The position numbers were made by a program, and so were the translations under genes. From the NCBI GenBank assembly GCA_946886995.1, contig CAMPJU010000010.1, forward strand, positions 1 to 14,669: a DNA stretch of 14,669 nucleotides, read 5' to 3'. Numbering within the stretch: position 1 is the stretch's first letter; each line of letters begins with the position of its first letter. This stretch comes from an uncultured Lysobacteraceae bacterium (GTDB taxonomy: Bacteria; Pseudomonadota; Gammaproteobacteria; Xanthomonadales; Xanthomonadaceae). The notes under the pieces are model-generated. The model was given only the letters and a program-made list of their open reading frames with translations, did not search any database and was not told the origin of the DNA. This document shows positions 1-8,460 of this stretch, piece by piece.

Positions 1-331
<331 letters not shown>

Positions 332-335
<4 letters not shown>

Positions 336-1594
336 GCGTGCTGCTCGACTCGCTCGCGAGCGCCTTCGATGGCGATGCCACGCGGCGCGCGGCGCTGGAC
401 GCGGTGCTCCGCGACGGCCTGCCCGGCCCGCGCACCGAAGCGTGGAAGTACACGCCGCTGCGTGCCCTGGAACGGCGCGCGTTCGCACCGGCCACCCACG
501 CGCCCGTCGCCGCCGCGTTGCTGGCCGGGATTCCCGCCCCGCGCCTGGTGTTCGTCAACGGCATGCACGACGCCGGGCTGTCCGACCTGTCGGGTCTCCC
601 CGAAGGCGTGGCGCCGCGCACGCTCGCGCAGGAACTGGCCGACGGCGACGCCCGCGCCGTCAACTTCCTGGAGCGTCGCTACGAACGCGCGGACGAGCCC
701 TTCGCGCGTCTCAACGCCGCGCTCGCGCGGGACGGCGCCGTGGTCCGCATCGGGGAAGGCGTGCGCGTGGCCGCGCCGCTGCACCTGGTGTTCGTCGGTG
801 CGCCCGCCGGCGGCGACGCCGCCTGGCACCTGCGCAGCCTGGTCGAGCTGCGTCGCGGCGCGGAACTGGCCGTCTTCGAGCACCACCTCGCCGCCGGTCC
901 GCATGCCCACCTGGGCAACGCGCTGGTGCATGTCCACGTCGGCGCGGAGGCCACGCTGCGCCACGCCCGCGTCCAGGACGAAGGCGATCGCGCTTCGCTC
1001 ATCGCACGCACCGATGCGGTGCTGGCCCGGGGCGCGCGCTATCGCCGGATCGACCTGGAGCTGGGCGCCGCCTTGTCGCGCCACGAACTCAACGTCCGCC
1101 TCGAGGGCGAAGGCGCCCGCGTGGACGCGAACGGCGTGTTGCTGGCAACCGGCAAGCGCCACGTCGACACCCGGCTCGGGATCGAGCACGTCGCCCGCGA
1201 CACCGGCTGCGGGCTGACCTGGCGTGGCCTCGGCGCCGGGCGTGGACGCGCCGTGTTCCATGGCGGCATCACCATCCGCGCCGGTGCCGACGGCAGCGAC
1301 GCCAACCTGTCGAACAAGAACCTGCTGCTGTCCGAAGGCGCGGAGATCGATACCCAGCCGGTGCTCGAGATCCACGCCGACGAGGTCAAGGCCGCGCACG
1401 GCGCCACCGTGGGGCGGCTCGACCCGACCGCGCTGTACTACCTGCGCTCGCGCGGCCTGCCCGCCGAGGATGCGCGCCGCCTGCTGACCGCGGCCTTCTG
1501 CCGCGAAGTGCTGTCGGGCGTCGCCATGCCCGAAGTCCGTGCCGCGCTCGACGCCGCGCTGGACCGCGCGCTGGCCGGACTGGAGTCCGCGTGA
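332..1594 (+). CDS. sufD: SufD, Fe-S cluster assembly scaffold subunit
   Basis: SufD pairs with SufB and SufC to form the SufBC2D scaffold, where iron and sulfur are assembled into clusters. The 420-residue product matches the usual family length (E. coli SufD is about 423). The N-terminal helical part contains [13 protein letters not shown], the typical (T/S)EAWKYT region. The beta-helix core follows, and the C-terminal part holds the conserved blocks [18 protein letters not shown], then [16 protein letters not shown] and [14 protein letters not shown]356 in KAAHGATVG corresponds to the conserved SufD histidine (H360 in E. coli, recalled). The ATG overlaps the sufC stop, and GGAGG at 314-318 is the best ribosome-binding site, with a rather long spacing. 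The stop overlaps the GTG of sufS. No oddities were seen. Confidence 0.96.
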
Positions 1595-2835
1595 CCGCAC
1601 CCGCCGCCACCAGCGCCGACACCATCGACTGGGCCCGCGTCCGGGCCGACTTCCCGCTGCTCGCACGCCAGGTGCACGGGAAGCCGCTGGTCTACCTGGA
1701 CTCGGCCAACACCGGGCAGAAACCGGCCGCGGTGATCGAGGCCGTCGACGACTTCTACCGGCGCCACAACGCCAACGTGAGCCGCGCGGTGCACCAGCTG
1801 GGCAGCGAGGCGACCGAAGCCTACGAGGCCACGCGCACGAAGCTGGCCGCCCACCTCAACGTGCATCGCAACGAGCTGGTGCTGACCAGCGGCACGACGT
1901 TCGCGATCAACCTGGTGGCGTATTCGTGGGCGCTGCCGCGGCTGGGCCCGGGCGATGCGATCCTGCTCACGCAGATGGAGCACCACGCCAACATCGTGCC
2001 CTGGCAGCTGGTGGCCGAGCGCACCGGCGCCGTGGTCAAGGTCGCGCCGATGGAGCAGGACGGCAGCCTCGACCCCGACCGCGTCCGCAACGCGATGACG
2101 CCCGACGTCAAGCTGTTCGGCCTGGCGCACGTGTCGAACGTGCTCGGCACCGTCAACCCGGTGCGCGACCTCTGCCGCGAGGCGCGCGGCCGCGGCATCG
2201 CCACGCTCGTCGACGGCTCGCAGGCGCTGCCGCACCTGCCGGTCGACATCGCCGCGATCGGCTGCGACTTCTATGCGTTCACGGGGCACAAGATGTGCGG
2301 CCCCACCGGCACCGGTGCGCTGTGGGCGCGGCGCGCGCACCTGGAGGCGATGCCGCCGTTCCTCGGCGGCGGCGAGATGATCCGGGAGGTGTGCTTCGAG
2401 GGCACCACCTTCGCCGACCCGCCGCACCGCTTCGAGGCCGGCACGCCGAACATCGCCGGGCACGTCGGCCTGGGCGCGGCGGTCGACTACCTCGGCGCGC
2501 TCGGCATGGCGAACGTCGCCGCGCGCGAAGCCGACCTGCTGGCGCACCTGTCCGATGCCATGGCCGGCGTCGACGGCCTGCGCATCATCGGCACCGCCAC
2601 GGGAAAGGCCGCGGTCGTGTCATTCCTGCTGGAGGGGGCGCACGCGCACGACCTGGCGACCCTGCTGGACCTGGAAGGCGTCGCGGTCCGCTCCGGGCAC
2701 CACTGCGCGCACCCGCTGATGAAGTTCTACGGCGTGCCGGCGACCTGCCGCGCCTCCGTCGCGTTCTACAACACGCACGAGGAGATCGACGCGTTCATCG
2801 CCGCCCTCCACAAGGTCCGCAAGCTCCTCCTGTGA
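1591..2835 (+). CDS. sufS: SufS, class II cysteine desulfurase
   Basis: SufS is the PLP-dependent cysteine desulfurase that takes sulfur from L-cysteine as an enzyme persulfide and supplies it to the SufBCD scaffold. The GTG start at 1591 is chosen because it forms a GTGA overlap with the sufD stop, has GGAG at 1582-1585, and gives [20 protein letters not shown], a normal N-terminus; the product is 414 residues. Visible features are the substrate/PLP region DSANTGQKP, QMEHHANIVPWQ, the PLP lysine in TGHKMCGPTGTG (K234), and the catalytic cysteine in RSGHHCAHPLM (C372). Both sit eight residues beyond the E. coli SufS positions (K226, C364, recalled). The short RSGHHC loop marks class II (SufS) rather than IscS. 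No SufE or SufU partner is seen here. The stop overlaps the next gene's GTG. Confidence 0.96.
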   Translation: MTAPAATSADTIDWARVRADFPLLARQVHGKPLVYLDSANTGQKPAAVIEAVDDFYRRHNANVSRAVHQLGSEATEAYEATRTKLAAHLNVHRNELVLTSGTTFAINLVAYSWALPRLGPGDAILLTQMEHHANIVPWQLVAERTGAVVKVAPMEQDGSLDPDRVRNAMTPDVKLFGLAHVSNVLGTVNPVRDLCREARGRGIATLVDGSQALPHLPVDIAAIGCDFYAFTGHKMCGPTGTGALWARRAHLEAMPPFLGGGEMIREVCFEGTTFADPPHRFEAGTPNIAGHVGLGAAVDYLGALGMANVAAREADLLAHLSDAMAGVDGLRIIGTATGKAAVVSFLLEGAHAHDLATLLDLEGVAVRSGHHCAHPLMKFYGVPATCRASVAFYNTHEEIDAFIAALHKVRKLLL

Positions 2836-3356
2836 CGACCCTGTCCCACCGCGATGCGACGGTCGCCGATGTCCCGGCCATCGTCGGGCTGGTCACCTCG
2901 GCCTACCGCGGCGAGGCCAGCCGCATCGGCTGGACGACGGAAGCCGACCTGCTGGACGGCGAACGCATCGACCCCGGCGTGCTCCGAGCGGACATCGAGC
3001 GACCCCGCAGCCGCGTGCTGCTGGTCGAGCGCGACGGCGCCCTGGTCGCCTGCGCGCACGTCGCGGTCGAGGACGGCGCGGGGTACTTCGGCATGTTCGC
3101 GGTCCGGCCGGACCTGCAGGGCGCCGGCCTGGGCAATGCACTGCTGCTGGAGGCCGAGCGCGTGGTCCGCGACGAGTGGATGCTGGCGGCCCTGCGCATG
3201 ACGGTCATCGACGTGCGCGACGAACTCATCGCCTGGTACGAACGGCGTGGCTACCGACGCACCGGCATACGCAAGCCATTCCCGTACGGGGACACGCGCT
3301 TCGGCGTCCCGCGCCGCGACGACCTTCGCTTCGAGGTCCTGGAGAAACCGTTCTGA
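2832..3356 (+). CDS. GNAT-family N-acetyltransferase in the suf operon
   Basis: This is a 174-residue GNAT acetyltransferase; its substrate is not known from sequence. The GTG start at 2832 overlaps the sufS stop (GTGA) and gives VTTLSHRDATVADVPAIVGL, a typical GNAT opening helix. The acetyl-CoA pyrophosphate-binding motif A is FAVRPDLQGAGLGNALL, with Q96-G-A-G-L-G101. The C-terminal block ELIAWYERRGYRRTGIRKPF is the usual GNAT beta6 and following loop, with the tyrosine of WYERRGY as a candidate general acid. The gene is locked between sufS and a Rieske ferredoxin, with overlapping codons on both sides, so it is produced together with the Fe-S machinery. A role in acetylating a Suf component, an amino acid or a polyamine would be inference only. 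The family call is sure, the function open. Confidence 0.9.
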   Translation: MTTLSHRDATVADVPAIVGLVTSAYRGEASRIGWTTEADLLDGERIDPGVLRADIERPRSRVLLVERDGALVACAHVAVEDGAGYFGMFAVRPDLQGAGLGNALLLEAERVVRDEWMLAALRMTVIDVRDELIAWYERRGYRRTGIRKPFPYGDTRFGVPRRDDLRFEVLEKPF

Positions 3357-3688
3357 TGGAATCGCCGATGTCCGGATGGGTGCGCGCCTGCGCCACCGCG
3401 GAGCTGCTGCCCGGGGAGACGACGGTCGCCTGGGACGGCGACACGCCGATCCTGGTGGTCAACTACGACGGCGATTTCTACGCGCTCGAGGACCGCTGCT
3501 CGCACGAGGACTTCGAACTGTCGGCCGGCGAATTCGACGGCGACGAGGCGACCATCGAGTGCGTGCTGCACGGCGCGAAGTTCGACGTCCGCGACGGCCG
3601 CGCCCTGTGCGCCCCGGCCTATGCCCCGGTGGTGCGGTTCCCGGTGAAGGTGGTGGACGGCGCGGTCTGGACCCGGGACGACCGCTAG
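3356..3688 (+). CDS. Small Rieske [2Fe-2S] ferredoxin, suf-linked
   Basis: This is a compact one-domain Rieske protein (110 residues from the ATG at 3356) that should carry a [2Fe-2S] cluster and act as a soluble electron carrier. The cluster ligands are visible as C48-S-H50 and C69-V-L-H72, in DRCSHEDFELSAGEFDG and ECVLHGAKFDVRDG, the arrangement of oxygenase-type Rieske ferredoxins. No signal peptide or membrane segment is present. The ATG overlaps the GNAT stop (TGATG). An in-frame ATG at 3368 (MSGWVRACATAELLPGE) has a closer GGA and fits family N-termini equally well, so the true start may be four codons later. It is the last gene of the suf operon; the natural inference is that it receives a cluster from the Suf scaffold or supplies it with electrons. 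No oxygenase partner lies nearby. Confidence 0.9.
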   Translation: MESPMSGWVRACATAELLPGETTVAWDGDTPILVVNYDGDFYALEDRCSHEDFELSAGEFDGDEATIECVLHGAKFDVRDGRALCAPAYAPVVRFPVKVVDGAVWTRDDR

Positions 3689-3695
3689 TCGGAAA

Positions 3696-3722
3696 GGACG
3701 TGGCGTCGTCCGTCTTTTGTTG
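3696..3722 (+). terminator. Possible Rho-independent terminator of the suf operon
   Basis: Eight bases after the Rieske stop there is a short stem GGACG (3696-3700) / CGTCC (3707-3711) with a six-base loop, followed by the T-rich run GTCTTTTGTTG. In this GC-rich genome such a T-rich tail is unusual, which supports termination. The stem is only five base pairs, so it may be weak. It falls exactly between the suf operon and the Fur-controlled operon downstream. Confidence 0.5.
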
Positions 3723-3724
3723 TA

Positions 3725-3743
3725 AATGGGAATCTTTCTCATT
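3725..3743 (+). promoter_or_regulatory. Fur box upstream of the siderophore-receptor operon
   Basis: The 19 bases AATGGGAATCTTTCTCATT agree at 17 of 19 positions with the symmetric Fur-box form AATGAGAATCATTCTCATT. It lies 35 bases before the receptor ATG in an AT-rich island. A weak promoter can be drawn across it: TTGTTG at 3717-3722, 17 bases, then CATTAC at 3740-3745, so bound Fur-Fe(II) would cover the promoter. Iron-repressed expression of the three genes at 3779-7782 follows from this and from the gene functions. The site is centred on the receptor gene and shows no sign of controlling suf. Confidence 0.85.
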
Positions 3744-3778
3744 ACGATTCGCGGGCCATTCATCCGCACGGACCGCAC

Positions 3779-5935
3779 ATGCCCCGCTCCATCCCCGCTG
3801 TCTCGCCGCTCGCCGGCGCCCTCGCCCTTGCACTCGGCCTGCCCCTGCTGCCCGCCGCCGCGCTCGCCGCCGGCGGCCCGTCGCCGGCCGCCGCGCCGGA
3901 ACCCGTCGTCCAGGCGACCGAACTGGACGCCGTCCACGTCGAAGGCCAGCGGGTCACCGCGCCGCAGTCGCCCAGGTACACCCAACCGCTGGTCGACACC
4001 CCTGCCACCGTCACCATCGTGTCGTCGGAGCTGATGCAGGACCAGGGCGTCACGACCCTGCGCGACGCGTTGCGCAACGTCCCCGGCATCAGCATCCAGG
4101 CCGGCGAAGGCGGCGTGCCGGCGGGCGACAACCTGACGCTCCGCGGCTTCTCCGCGCGCACCGACCTGTTCGTCGACGGCGTGCGCGACATCGGCGGCTA
4201 CGCGCGCGACCCGTTCAACATCGAGCAGATCGAGGTCGCCAAGGGGCCGGCGTCCGCGCAGACGGGGCGCGGCTCCACCGGCGGCTCGATCAACCTGGCG
4301 AGCAAGACCGCGCGCATGGACGACTTCAACCGGGGCAGCTTCAGCGTCGGCGACAACGCCCTGCTGCGCGGCACCTCGGATTTCAACCGCGCCATCGGCG
4401 ACGGCGCCGCGTTCCGCGTCAACCTGATGACCCACGAGAACGAGGTCAACGGACGCGATGCCGTGGGCAGCGAACGCTGGGGCGTCGCACCGACCGTCGC
4501 CTTCGGCCTGGGGACCGACACGGTCACCACCCTCAGCCTGTTCCACCTGGAGCAGGACAACGTGCCGGACTACGGCCAGCCCTGGGTGCCGGCCGGCAAC
4601 AACGTGCTCGAGGCATACCGCAACGGGCCCGCACCCGTGGACCGCGGGAACTTCTACGGCGTGCTCGACCGCGACTACGAGGAGACGTCGAGCGACCTCG
4701 CGACCCTGGTCGTCTCCCACCGGCTGTCCGACGACGCGAGCCTGCGCAACCTGACCCGCTGGGGCCGGAGCGAACGCGACTCCATCATCACCGCCCCGCG
4801 CTTCCTGTCCGACGATTCCACGGACATCCGCGCCACCGCCAAGACCCGCGACACCGAGGACACCGTCCTGCTGAACACCACCGACGTACGGCTCGACTTC
4901 GACACCGGGGCGGTCGGACACGCGCTGGTCGCGGGCGTGGAGCTGGTGCGCGAGGAATCGACCAACCTCGCCCGCTCCGCGACGGACGGCGACCTGCTCG
5001 ACCTGTACGACCCGGACCACGGCATGCCCTACACGGGCATCGTCACGCGCACCCCGGGCAGCGACGCGCACGCCGAAGCCGATACCGTCGCGGTGTACGT
5101 CTTCGACACGTTGACCCTGTCGCCACGGTGGGAAGTGTCCGGCGGCCTGCGCCACGACCACTTCTCGGTCGATGCGCGCCGCGGCCACGTCGACCATGGC
5201 GGCGTCGAGGCGTTCTCGCGCGAGGACGACGTGCTCAGCGGTCGCGCGGGCATCGTGTACAAGCCCGCCGGGCACGGGAGCGTGTACCTGGGTTACGGCA
5301 CCTCGTTCAACCCGTCCGCGGAGGGCCTGAGCCTCGATGCCGACACCGCGGGCCTGCAGCCTGAAAAGAGCCGCACCCTCGAGCTCGGCACCAAGTGGGA
5401 ACTGTACGGCGGCGACCTGCTGCTCTCCGGCGCGGTGTTCCGGACCGAGAAGACCAACGCGCGCACCGAGGACATCGACGAGGTCGTGGTGCTGCAGGGC
5501 GAGCAGCGCGTCGATGGCCTCGAGCTCAGCGCGGTGGGCCGGATCGGCGACGCCTGGACCCTGTTCGCCGCCTACACCCACCTGGACGGCGAGGTGGTCG
5601 CGTCGCTCGACCCGTCGGAGGTCGGCAACACCCTGGGCAACACGCCGCGCCACAGCGCGAGCCTGTGGAGCAGCCACGCGATCACCGACGCGATCGAGGT
5701 CGGGTTCGGGGTGCAGCACGTCGGCGACCGCTACAGCAACACCGCGAACACGCGGAGGGCCGACGGCTACACCCTCTACGACGCGATGGTGTCGTGGCAG
5801 GCGACGCCCGCGCTGGCGCTGCGGCTGAACGGCACCAACCTGGGCGACGAGGCCTACATCGACCAGGTCGGCGGCGGCCACTACGTGCCTGGTGCCGGCC
5901 GGACGATCATGCTCAGCGCCGATTACGCCTTCTGA
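3779..5935 (+). CDS. fiu: TonB-dependent catecholate siderophore receptor (Fiu/PiuA-like)
   Basis: This is a 718-residue outer-membrane receptor that would import ferric catecholate siderophores using TonB-ExbBD energy. Residues 1 to about 31 form a signal peptide (hydrophobic core [20 protein letters not shown], cleavage near ALA-AGG). A TonB-box-like LDAVHVEG lies at 49-56. The plug domain spans about 70-180, with [71 protein letters not shown] long beta barrel follows, ending in a terminal phenylalanine (SADYAF). Plug wording and the block [16 protein letters not shown] closely resemble E. coli Fiu as I remember it. The next gene is piuC, which also sits beside fiu (as ybiX) and piuA in other bacteria. 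A Fur box lies just upstream, so iron repression is expected. The exact siderophore is unknown; Fiu/PiuA receptors elsewhere also admit catechol-bearing antibiotics. Confidence 0.93.
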   Translation: MPRSIPAVSPLAGALALALGLPLLPAAALAAGGPSPAAAPEPVVQATELDAVHVEGQRVTAPQSPRYTQPLVDTPATVTIVSSELMQDQGVTTLRDALRNVPGISIQAGEGGVPAGDNLTLRGFSARTDLFVDGVRDIGGYARDPFNIEQIEVAKGPASAQTGRGSTGGSINLASKTARMDDFNRGSFSVGDNALLRGTSDFNRAIGDGAAFRVNLMTHENEVNGRDAVGSERWGVAPTVAFGLGTDTVTTLSLFHLEQDNVPDYGQPWVPAGNNVLEAYRNGPAPVDRGNFYGVLDRDYEETSSDLATLVVSHRLSDDASLRNLTRWGRSERDSIITAPRFLSDDSTDIRATAKTRDTEDTVLLNTTDVRLDFDTGAVGHALVAGVELVREESTNLARSATDGDLLDLYDPDHGMPYTGIVTRTPGSDAHAEADTVAVYVFDTLTLSPRWEVSGGLRHDHFSVDARRGHVDHGGVEAFSREDDVLSGRAGIVYKPAGHGSVYLGYGTSFNPSAEGLSLDADTAGLQPEKSRTLELGTKWELYGGDLLLSGAVFRTEKTNARTEDIDEVVVLQGEQRVDGLELSAVGRIGDAWTLFAAYTHLDGEVVASLDPSEVGNTLGNTPRHSASLWSSHAITDAIEVGFGVQHVGDRYSNTANTRRADGYTLYDAMVSWQATPALALRLNGTNLGDEAYIDQVGGGHYVPGAGRTIMLSADYAF

Positions 5936-5957
5936 CGTTTCCTCGCCGGAGCCCGCC

Positions 5958-6641
5958 ATGCTGCTGCAGATCCCCGACGTCCTCGACGCCTCCCAGGTCA
6001 CCCGGTGCCGCGACGCGCTCGCGGCGGCGGACTGGGCCGACGGCCGTGCCACCGCCGGCTACCAGTCGGCGAAGGCCAAGGACAATGCGCAGTTGCCCGA
6101 GGACTCGCCGGTCGCGCGCGAACTCGGCGAGCTGGTGCTCGGCGCGCTGCAACGCAATGCGCTGTTCGTCTCGGCGGCCCTGCCGCTGAAGGTGTTCCCG
6201 CCACTGTTCAACCGCTACGCGGGCGGGCAGTCGTTCGGCAGCCACGTCGACAACGCGATCCGCCCGGTCCGCGGCACCCCGCACCGGGTGCGCACCGACC
6301 TGTCGGCCACGTTGTTCCTGGGCGATCCCGGCGACTACGACGGCGGCGAGCTGGTCATCGAGGACACCTACGGCACGCACGCGGTGAAGCTGCCGGCCGG
6401 CCACATGGTGCTGTACCCGGCGAGCAGCCTGCACCTGGTCCGGCCGGTCACGCGGGGCGAGCGCGTGGCGTCGTTCTTCTGGATCCAGTCGATGGTCCGC
6501 GACGACGGCCAGCGCACGCTGCTCTACGACCTGGACCGCGCGGTGCAGCAGGTGCACCGCGACCTGCCGGACTCCGCTGCCGCCGTCGGGCTCACCGGCG
6601 TGTACCACAACCTGCTCCGCCGCTGGGCGGACGTGGGCTGA
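5958..6641 (+). CDS. piuC: PiuC/YbiX-family Fe(II)/2-oxoglutarate dioxygenase
   Basis: This is a 227-residue cytoplasmic Fe(II)- and 2-oxoglutarate-dependent hydroxylase of the PiuC/YbiX family. The iron ligands are H96 and D98 in GSHVDNAI and H159 in SLHLVRPV; R169 in [10 protein letters not shown] binds 2-oxoglutarate. These positions coincide with those recalled for E. coli YbiX (96, 98, 159, 169), and the length is within two residues. The ATG at 5958 is chosen over an upstream in-frame ATG at 5892 because it has GGAG (5948-5951) at six bases and gives [14 protein letters not shown], the family N-terminus. It lies 22 bases after the receptor and 4 bases before the PepSY gene, so all three should share the Fur-controlled promoter. 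The physiological substrate of PiuC proteins is not established. Confidence 0.96.
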   Translation: MLLQIPDVLDASQVTRCRDALAAADWADGRATAGYQSAKAKDNAQLPEDSPVARELGELVLGALQRNALFVSAALPLKVFPPLFNRYAGGQSFGSHVDNAIRPVRGTPHRVRTDLSATLFLGDPGDYDGGELVIEDTYGTHAVKLPAGHMVLYPASSLHLVRPVTRGERVASFFWIQSMVRDDGQRTLLYDLDRAVQQVHRDLPDSAAAVGLTGVYHNLLRRWADVG

Positions 6642-6645
6642 CCGC

Positions 6646-7782
6646 ATGACCCTCCGCAACGCGGTCTTCCAGGTCCACTGGTTCCTCGGCATCACGGCGG
6701 GCATCGTGCTCGCGCTGGTCGGCGTGACCGGCGCCGTCCTCAGTTTCGAGGACGAACTGCTCGAGGCGCTCAATCCCGGCGTGTATTCGGTCGAGCCGGG
6801 CGGGCGCGAAGCGTTGGCGCCGGCCGCGCTCCTCGAGCGGGTCGCGTTGCACCGTCCGGGCGAGGCGATCGCGTCGCTGGAGCTGTCGGCGGACCCGCGC
6901 GACGCATCGGTCGTCGGGTTCGCGCCGAGGGACGGGGAACGCCGCGGCGAGCGACGCCACGTCGACCCGTACGACGGCGCGCTGCTGCCGGAGCCGCGGT
7001 ACCAGGGCTTCTTCCGCACCACCATGCAGTTGCACCGGTGGCTGGCGGTGGACGACATCGGCAAGCAGGTCGTCGGCGCGTCGACCGTCGTCCTGGTGTT
7101 CTTCTGCCTGTCCGGGTTGTACCTGCGCTGGCCGCGACGCGGGGGCAACCTGCGCACCTGGCTGGCACTGGACTGGCGGCAGAAGGGACGCGCCTTCCTC
7201 TGGCGCCTGCACGCCGTCGTCGGGACCTGGGTGCTGCTCGCCTACCTGGTGATGGCGCTCACCGGATTGTGGTGGTCGTACGGCTGGTATCGCGAAGCCG
7301 TGAACGCGTGGGCCGCGTCCGGCGAGCCCGCGCGACCGGCAGCTTCCGCGCAGGGCGGCGGCATCCCGGCATCGCGGGGGCCACCGCCGCCGGTCGACAT
7401 CGCCGCGGCCTGGCAGGCGTTCGACGCCGTCGTGCCCGAGTGGAGCACCGCGACGCTGTCGATCCCGGCGGACGGAGACCCCGTGTCCTTCCGCTATCTG
7501 GATGCCGACCCGGCGCACGAGCGTGCGCGCAACACCCTCGACCTGGACCGCTGGACGCTGGCTCCCGTCGAGCACGTGCGCTACGACGACGGCAGCCTGC
7601 GCCGCAGGATCGGCGGCAGCATGTTCGCGCTGCACCGCGGCAGCTTCTTCGGCACGGCCGGCGTCGTGGCCTTCATGGTGGCCAGCCTCCTGATGCCGCT
7701 GTTCACGATCAGTGGCTGGATGCTGTACCTCGACCGGCGGCGACGGAAGCGGGCGGCGATGGACGCGGCACGATCCGGATGA
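6646..7782 (+). CDS. PepSY-associated membrane protein (iron-regulated operon)
   Basis: This is a 378-residue inner-membrane protein of the PepSY_TM family. Four membrane spans are visible at about 10-35, 143-163, 187-213 and 337-362, with two periplasmic PepSY-like stretches between spans 1-2 and 3-4. Histidines near the membrane ends (VHWFLG, LQLHRWLAV, WRLHAVVG, FALHRGSFF) could hold heme, as proposed for this family. The C-terminus ends in basic RRRRKR. In pseudomonads PiuB is a larger PepSY/flavoprotein fusion near piuA and piuC; here only the membrane part exists, with no reductase domain. A ferric-siderophore or heme-linked reductase role is inferred from context. There is no strong ribosome-binding site, so coupling to piuC is likely. 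The last 74 bases overlap the convergent HutD-family gene. Confidence 0.9.
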   Translation: MTLRNAVFQVHWFLGITAGIVLALVGVTGAVLSFEDELLEALNPGVYSVEPGGREALAPAALLERVALHRPGEAIASLELSADPRDASVVGFAPRDGERRGERRHVDPYDGALLPEPRYQGFFRTTMQLHRWLAVDDIGKQVVGASTVVLVFFCLSGLYLRWPRRGGNLRTWLALDWRQKGRAFLWRLHAVVGTWVLLAYLVMALTGLWWSYGWYREAVNAWAASGEPARPAASAQGGGIPASRGPPPPVDIAAAWQAFDAVVPEWSTATLSIPADGDPVSFRYLDADPAHERARNTLDLDRWTLAPVEHVRYDDGSLRRRIGGSMFALHRGSFFGTAGVVAFMVASLLMPLFTISGWMLYLDRRRRKRAAMDAARSG

Positions 7783-8374
7783 CGAGTGCTTCGCCGGCGC
7801 CTTCCAGCCCGAAGCGCGTCCGGCCGGACCCGGCGCGGAGCACCGCGGTGTCGCCTGCCTGGAGAGGCGGCAACCCGCAGCGTCCGTCGAACGTCGCGTC
7901 TCCACCGATCAGGTGCACGAGCCACGTCTCCCCGGGGTCCACGAACAGCACGACCTGGCCCACCAGCGGCCTGCGCCACAGGCTGGCCGCGACGGCCTCG
8001 CGCCGCCACATGAGGTTGAAGTCGGTCGTGGGCCCGTCGAGCAACTCGCCGGTCACCTCGCGCTCCCCCGCGAACCGCAGGCTGTCGTGCGGCGGCAGCA
8101 GTTCGGCCACGGCGCCGTCCGCGAAGCGCAGGCGCAGGCCGTTTCCCGACAGCAGCACCAGTTCACGCTCGACGCCCGGGAACGAGGAGAACGGCGCGTC
8201 GGCGTCGATCTCGGCGATCGACACCCGCCATTGCCAGGGTGCCGACGGATCGTCGCCCTCCCGGGCGGCGGATATTTCGCGGGTCCATCCCGCGCCATTG
8301 CGCCAGCGTTCCCGCCGCTGCTGCGCGACGGTGACCACCTGGCTCGATTGCACCCCGGGTTTCGCTCCGGCCAT
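7709..8374 (-). CDS. HutD/Ves-family cupin protein
   Basis: This is a 221-residue protein of the HutD/Ves family, a bicupin fold with no proven enzymatic activity. In pseudomonads HutD is linked to control of histidine utilization; E. coli Ves is the stand-alone relative. Family landmarks are VTVAQQRRERWRNGAGWTRE (the WRNGxGxTxE block), WRVSIAEIDADAPFSSFPG, RELVLLSGNGLRL and a late DFNLMWRRE. No hut genes are nearby, so this copy is an orphan and its role is open. The ATG at 8374 has no ribosome-binding site but lies six bases after TAGACT, suggesting a leaderless message. The final residues (PRPSPPASVAAGRGTASSH) are low-complexity and are encoded antisense to the end of the PepSY gene, which looks like a read-through extension. 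Confidence 0.88.
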   Translation of the reverse strand: MAGAKPGVQSSQVVTVAQQRRERWRNGAGWTREISAAREGDDPSAPWQWRVSIAEIDADAPFSSFPGVERELVLLSGNGLRLRFADGAVAELLPPHDSLRFAGEREVTGELLDGPTTDFNLMWRREAVAASLWRRPLVGQVVLFVDPGETWLVHLIGGDATFDGRCGLPPLQAGDTAVLRAGSGRTRFGLEGAGEALVIRIVPRPSPPASVAAGRGTASSH

Positions 8375-8380
8375 CGCACG

Positions 8381-8386
8381 AGTCTA
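8381..8386 (-). promoter_or_regulatory. Candidate -10 element for the HutD-family gene
   Basis: Read on the minus strand, TAGACT is followed by six bases and then the ATG at 8374. That would put the transcription start at or next to the A of the start codon, giving a leaderless message. No -35 match is visible, because that region lies inside the large hairpin. The call is motif-based only. Confidence 0.4.
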
Positions 8387-8394
8387 GCGACAGC

Positions 8395-8433
8395 CATCGC
8401 CCGGCCGGCGGGGGGCGCGCCGGCCGGGCGATG
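8395..8433 (-). terminator. Large perfect hairpin, probable comEA terminator or 3' stabiliser
   Basis: A perfect 16-base inverted repeat, CATCGCCCGGCCGGCG (8395-8410) and its complement (8418-8433), encloses a seven-base loop GGGGGCG. It lies after comEA and just before the HutD-family gene on the same strand. No T-run follows on either strand, so it is not a classical intrinsic terminator; it may act as an RNA 3' end or a barrier between the two genes. Confidence 0.6.
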
Positions 8434-8451
8434 CCGGGCTTCCCTGCCCGG
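8434..8451. repeat. Small hairpin abutting the large one
   Basis: CCGGGC (8434-8439) pairs with GCCCGG (8446-8451) around a six-base loop TTCCCT. It starts at the base directly after the 16-base-pair hairpin, so the two would stack in RNA or extruded DNA. It lies in the 128-base gap between comEA and the HutD-family gene. Confidence 0.55.
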
Positions 8452-8460
8452 ACTTCATCG

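Noticed and set aside
3251..6052. Minus-strand open frame of over 900 codons opposite the Rieske and receptor genes
   Set aside because: It is antisense to well-recognised genes and its translation is low-complexity and Val/Gly/Arg/Ala-rich with no domain. Long antisense frames are common in DNA this GC-rich.
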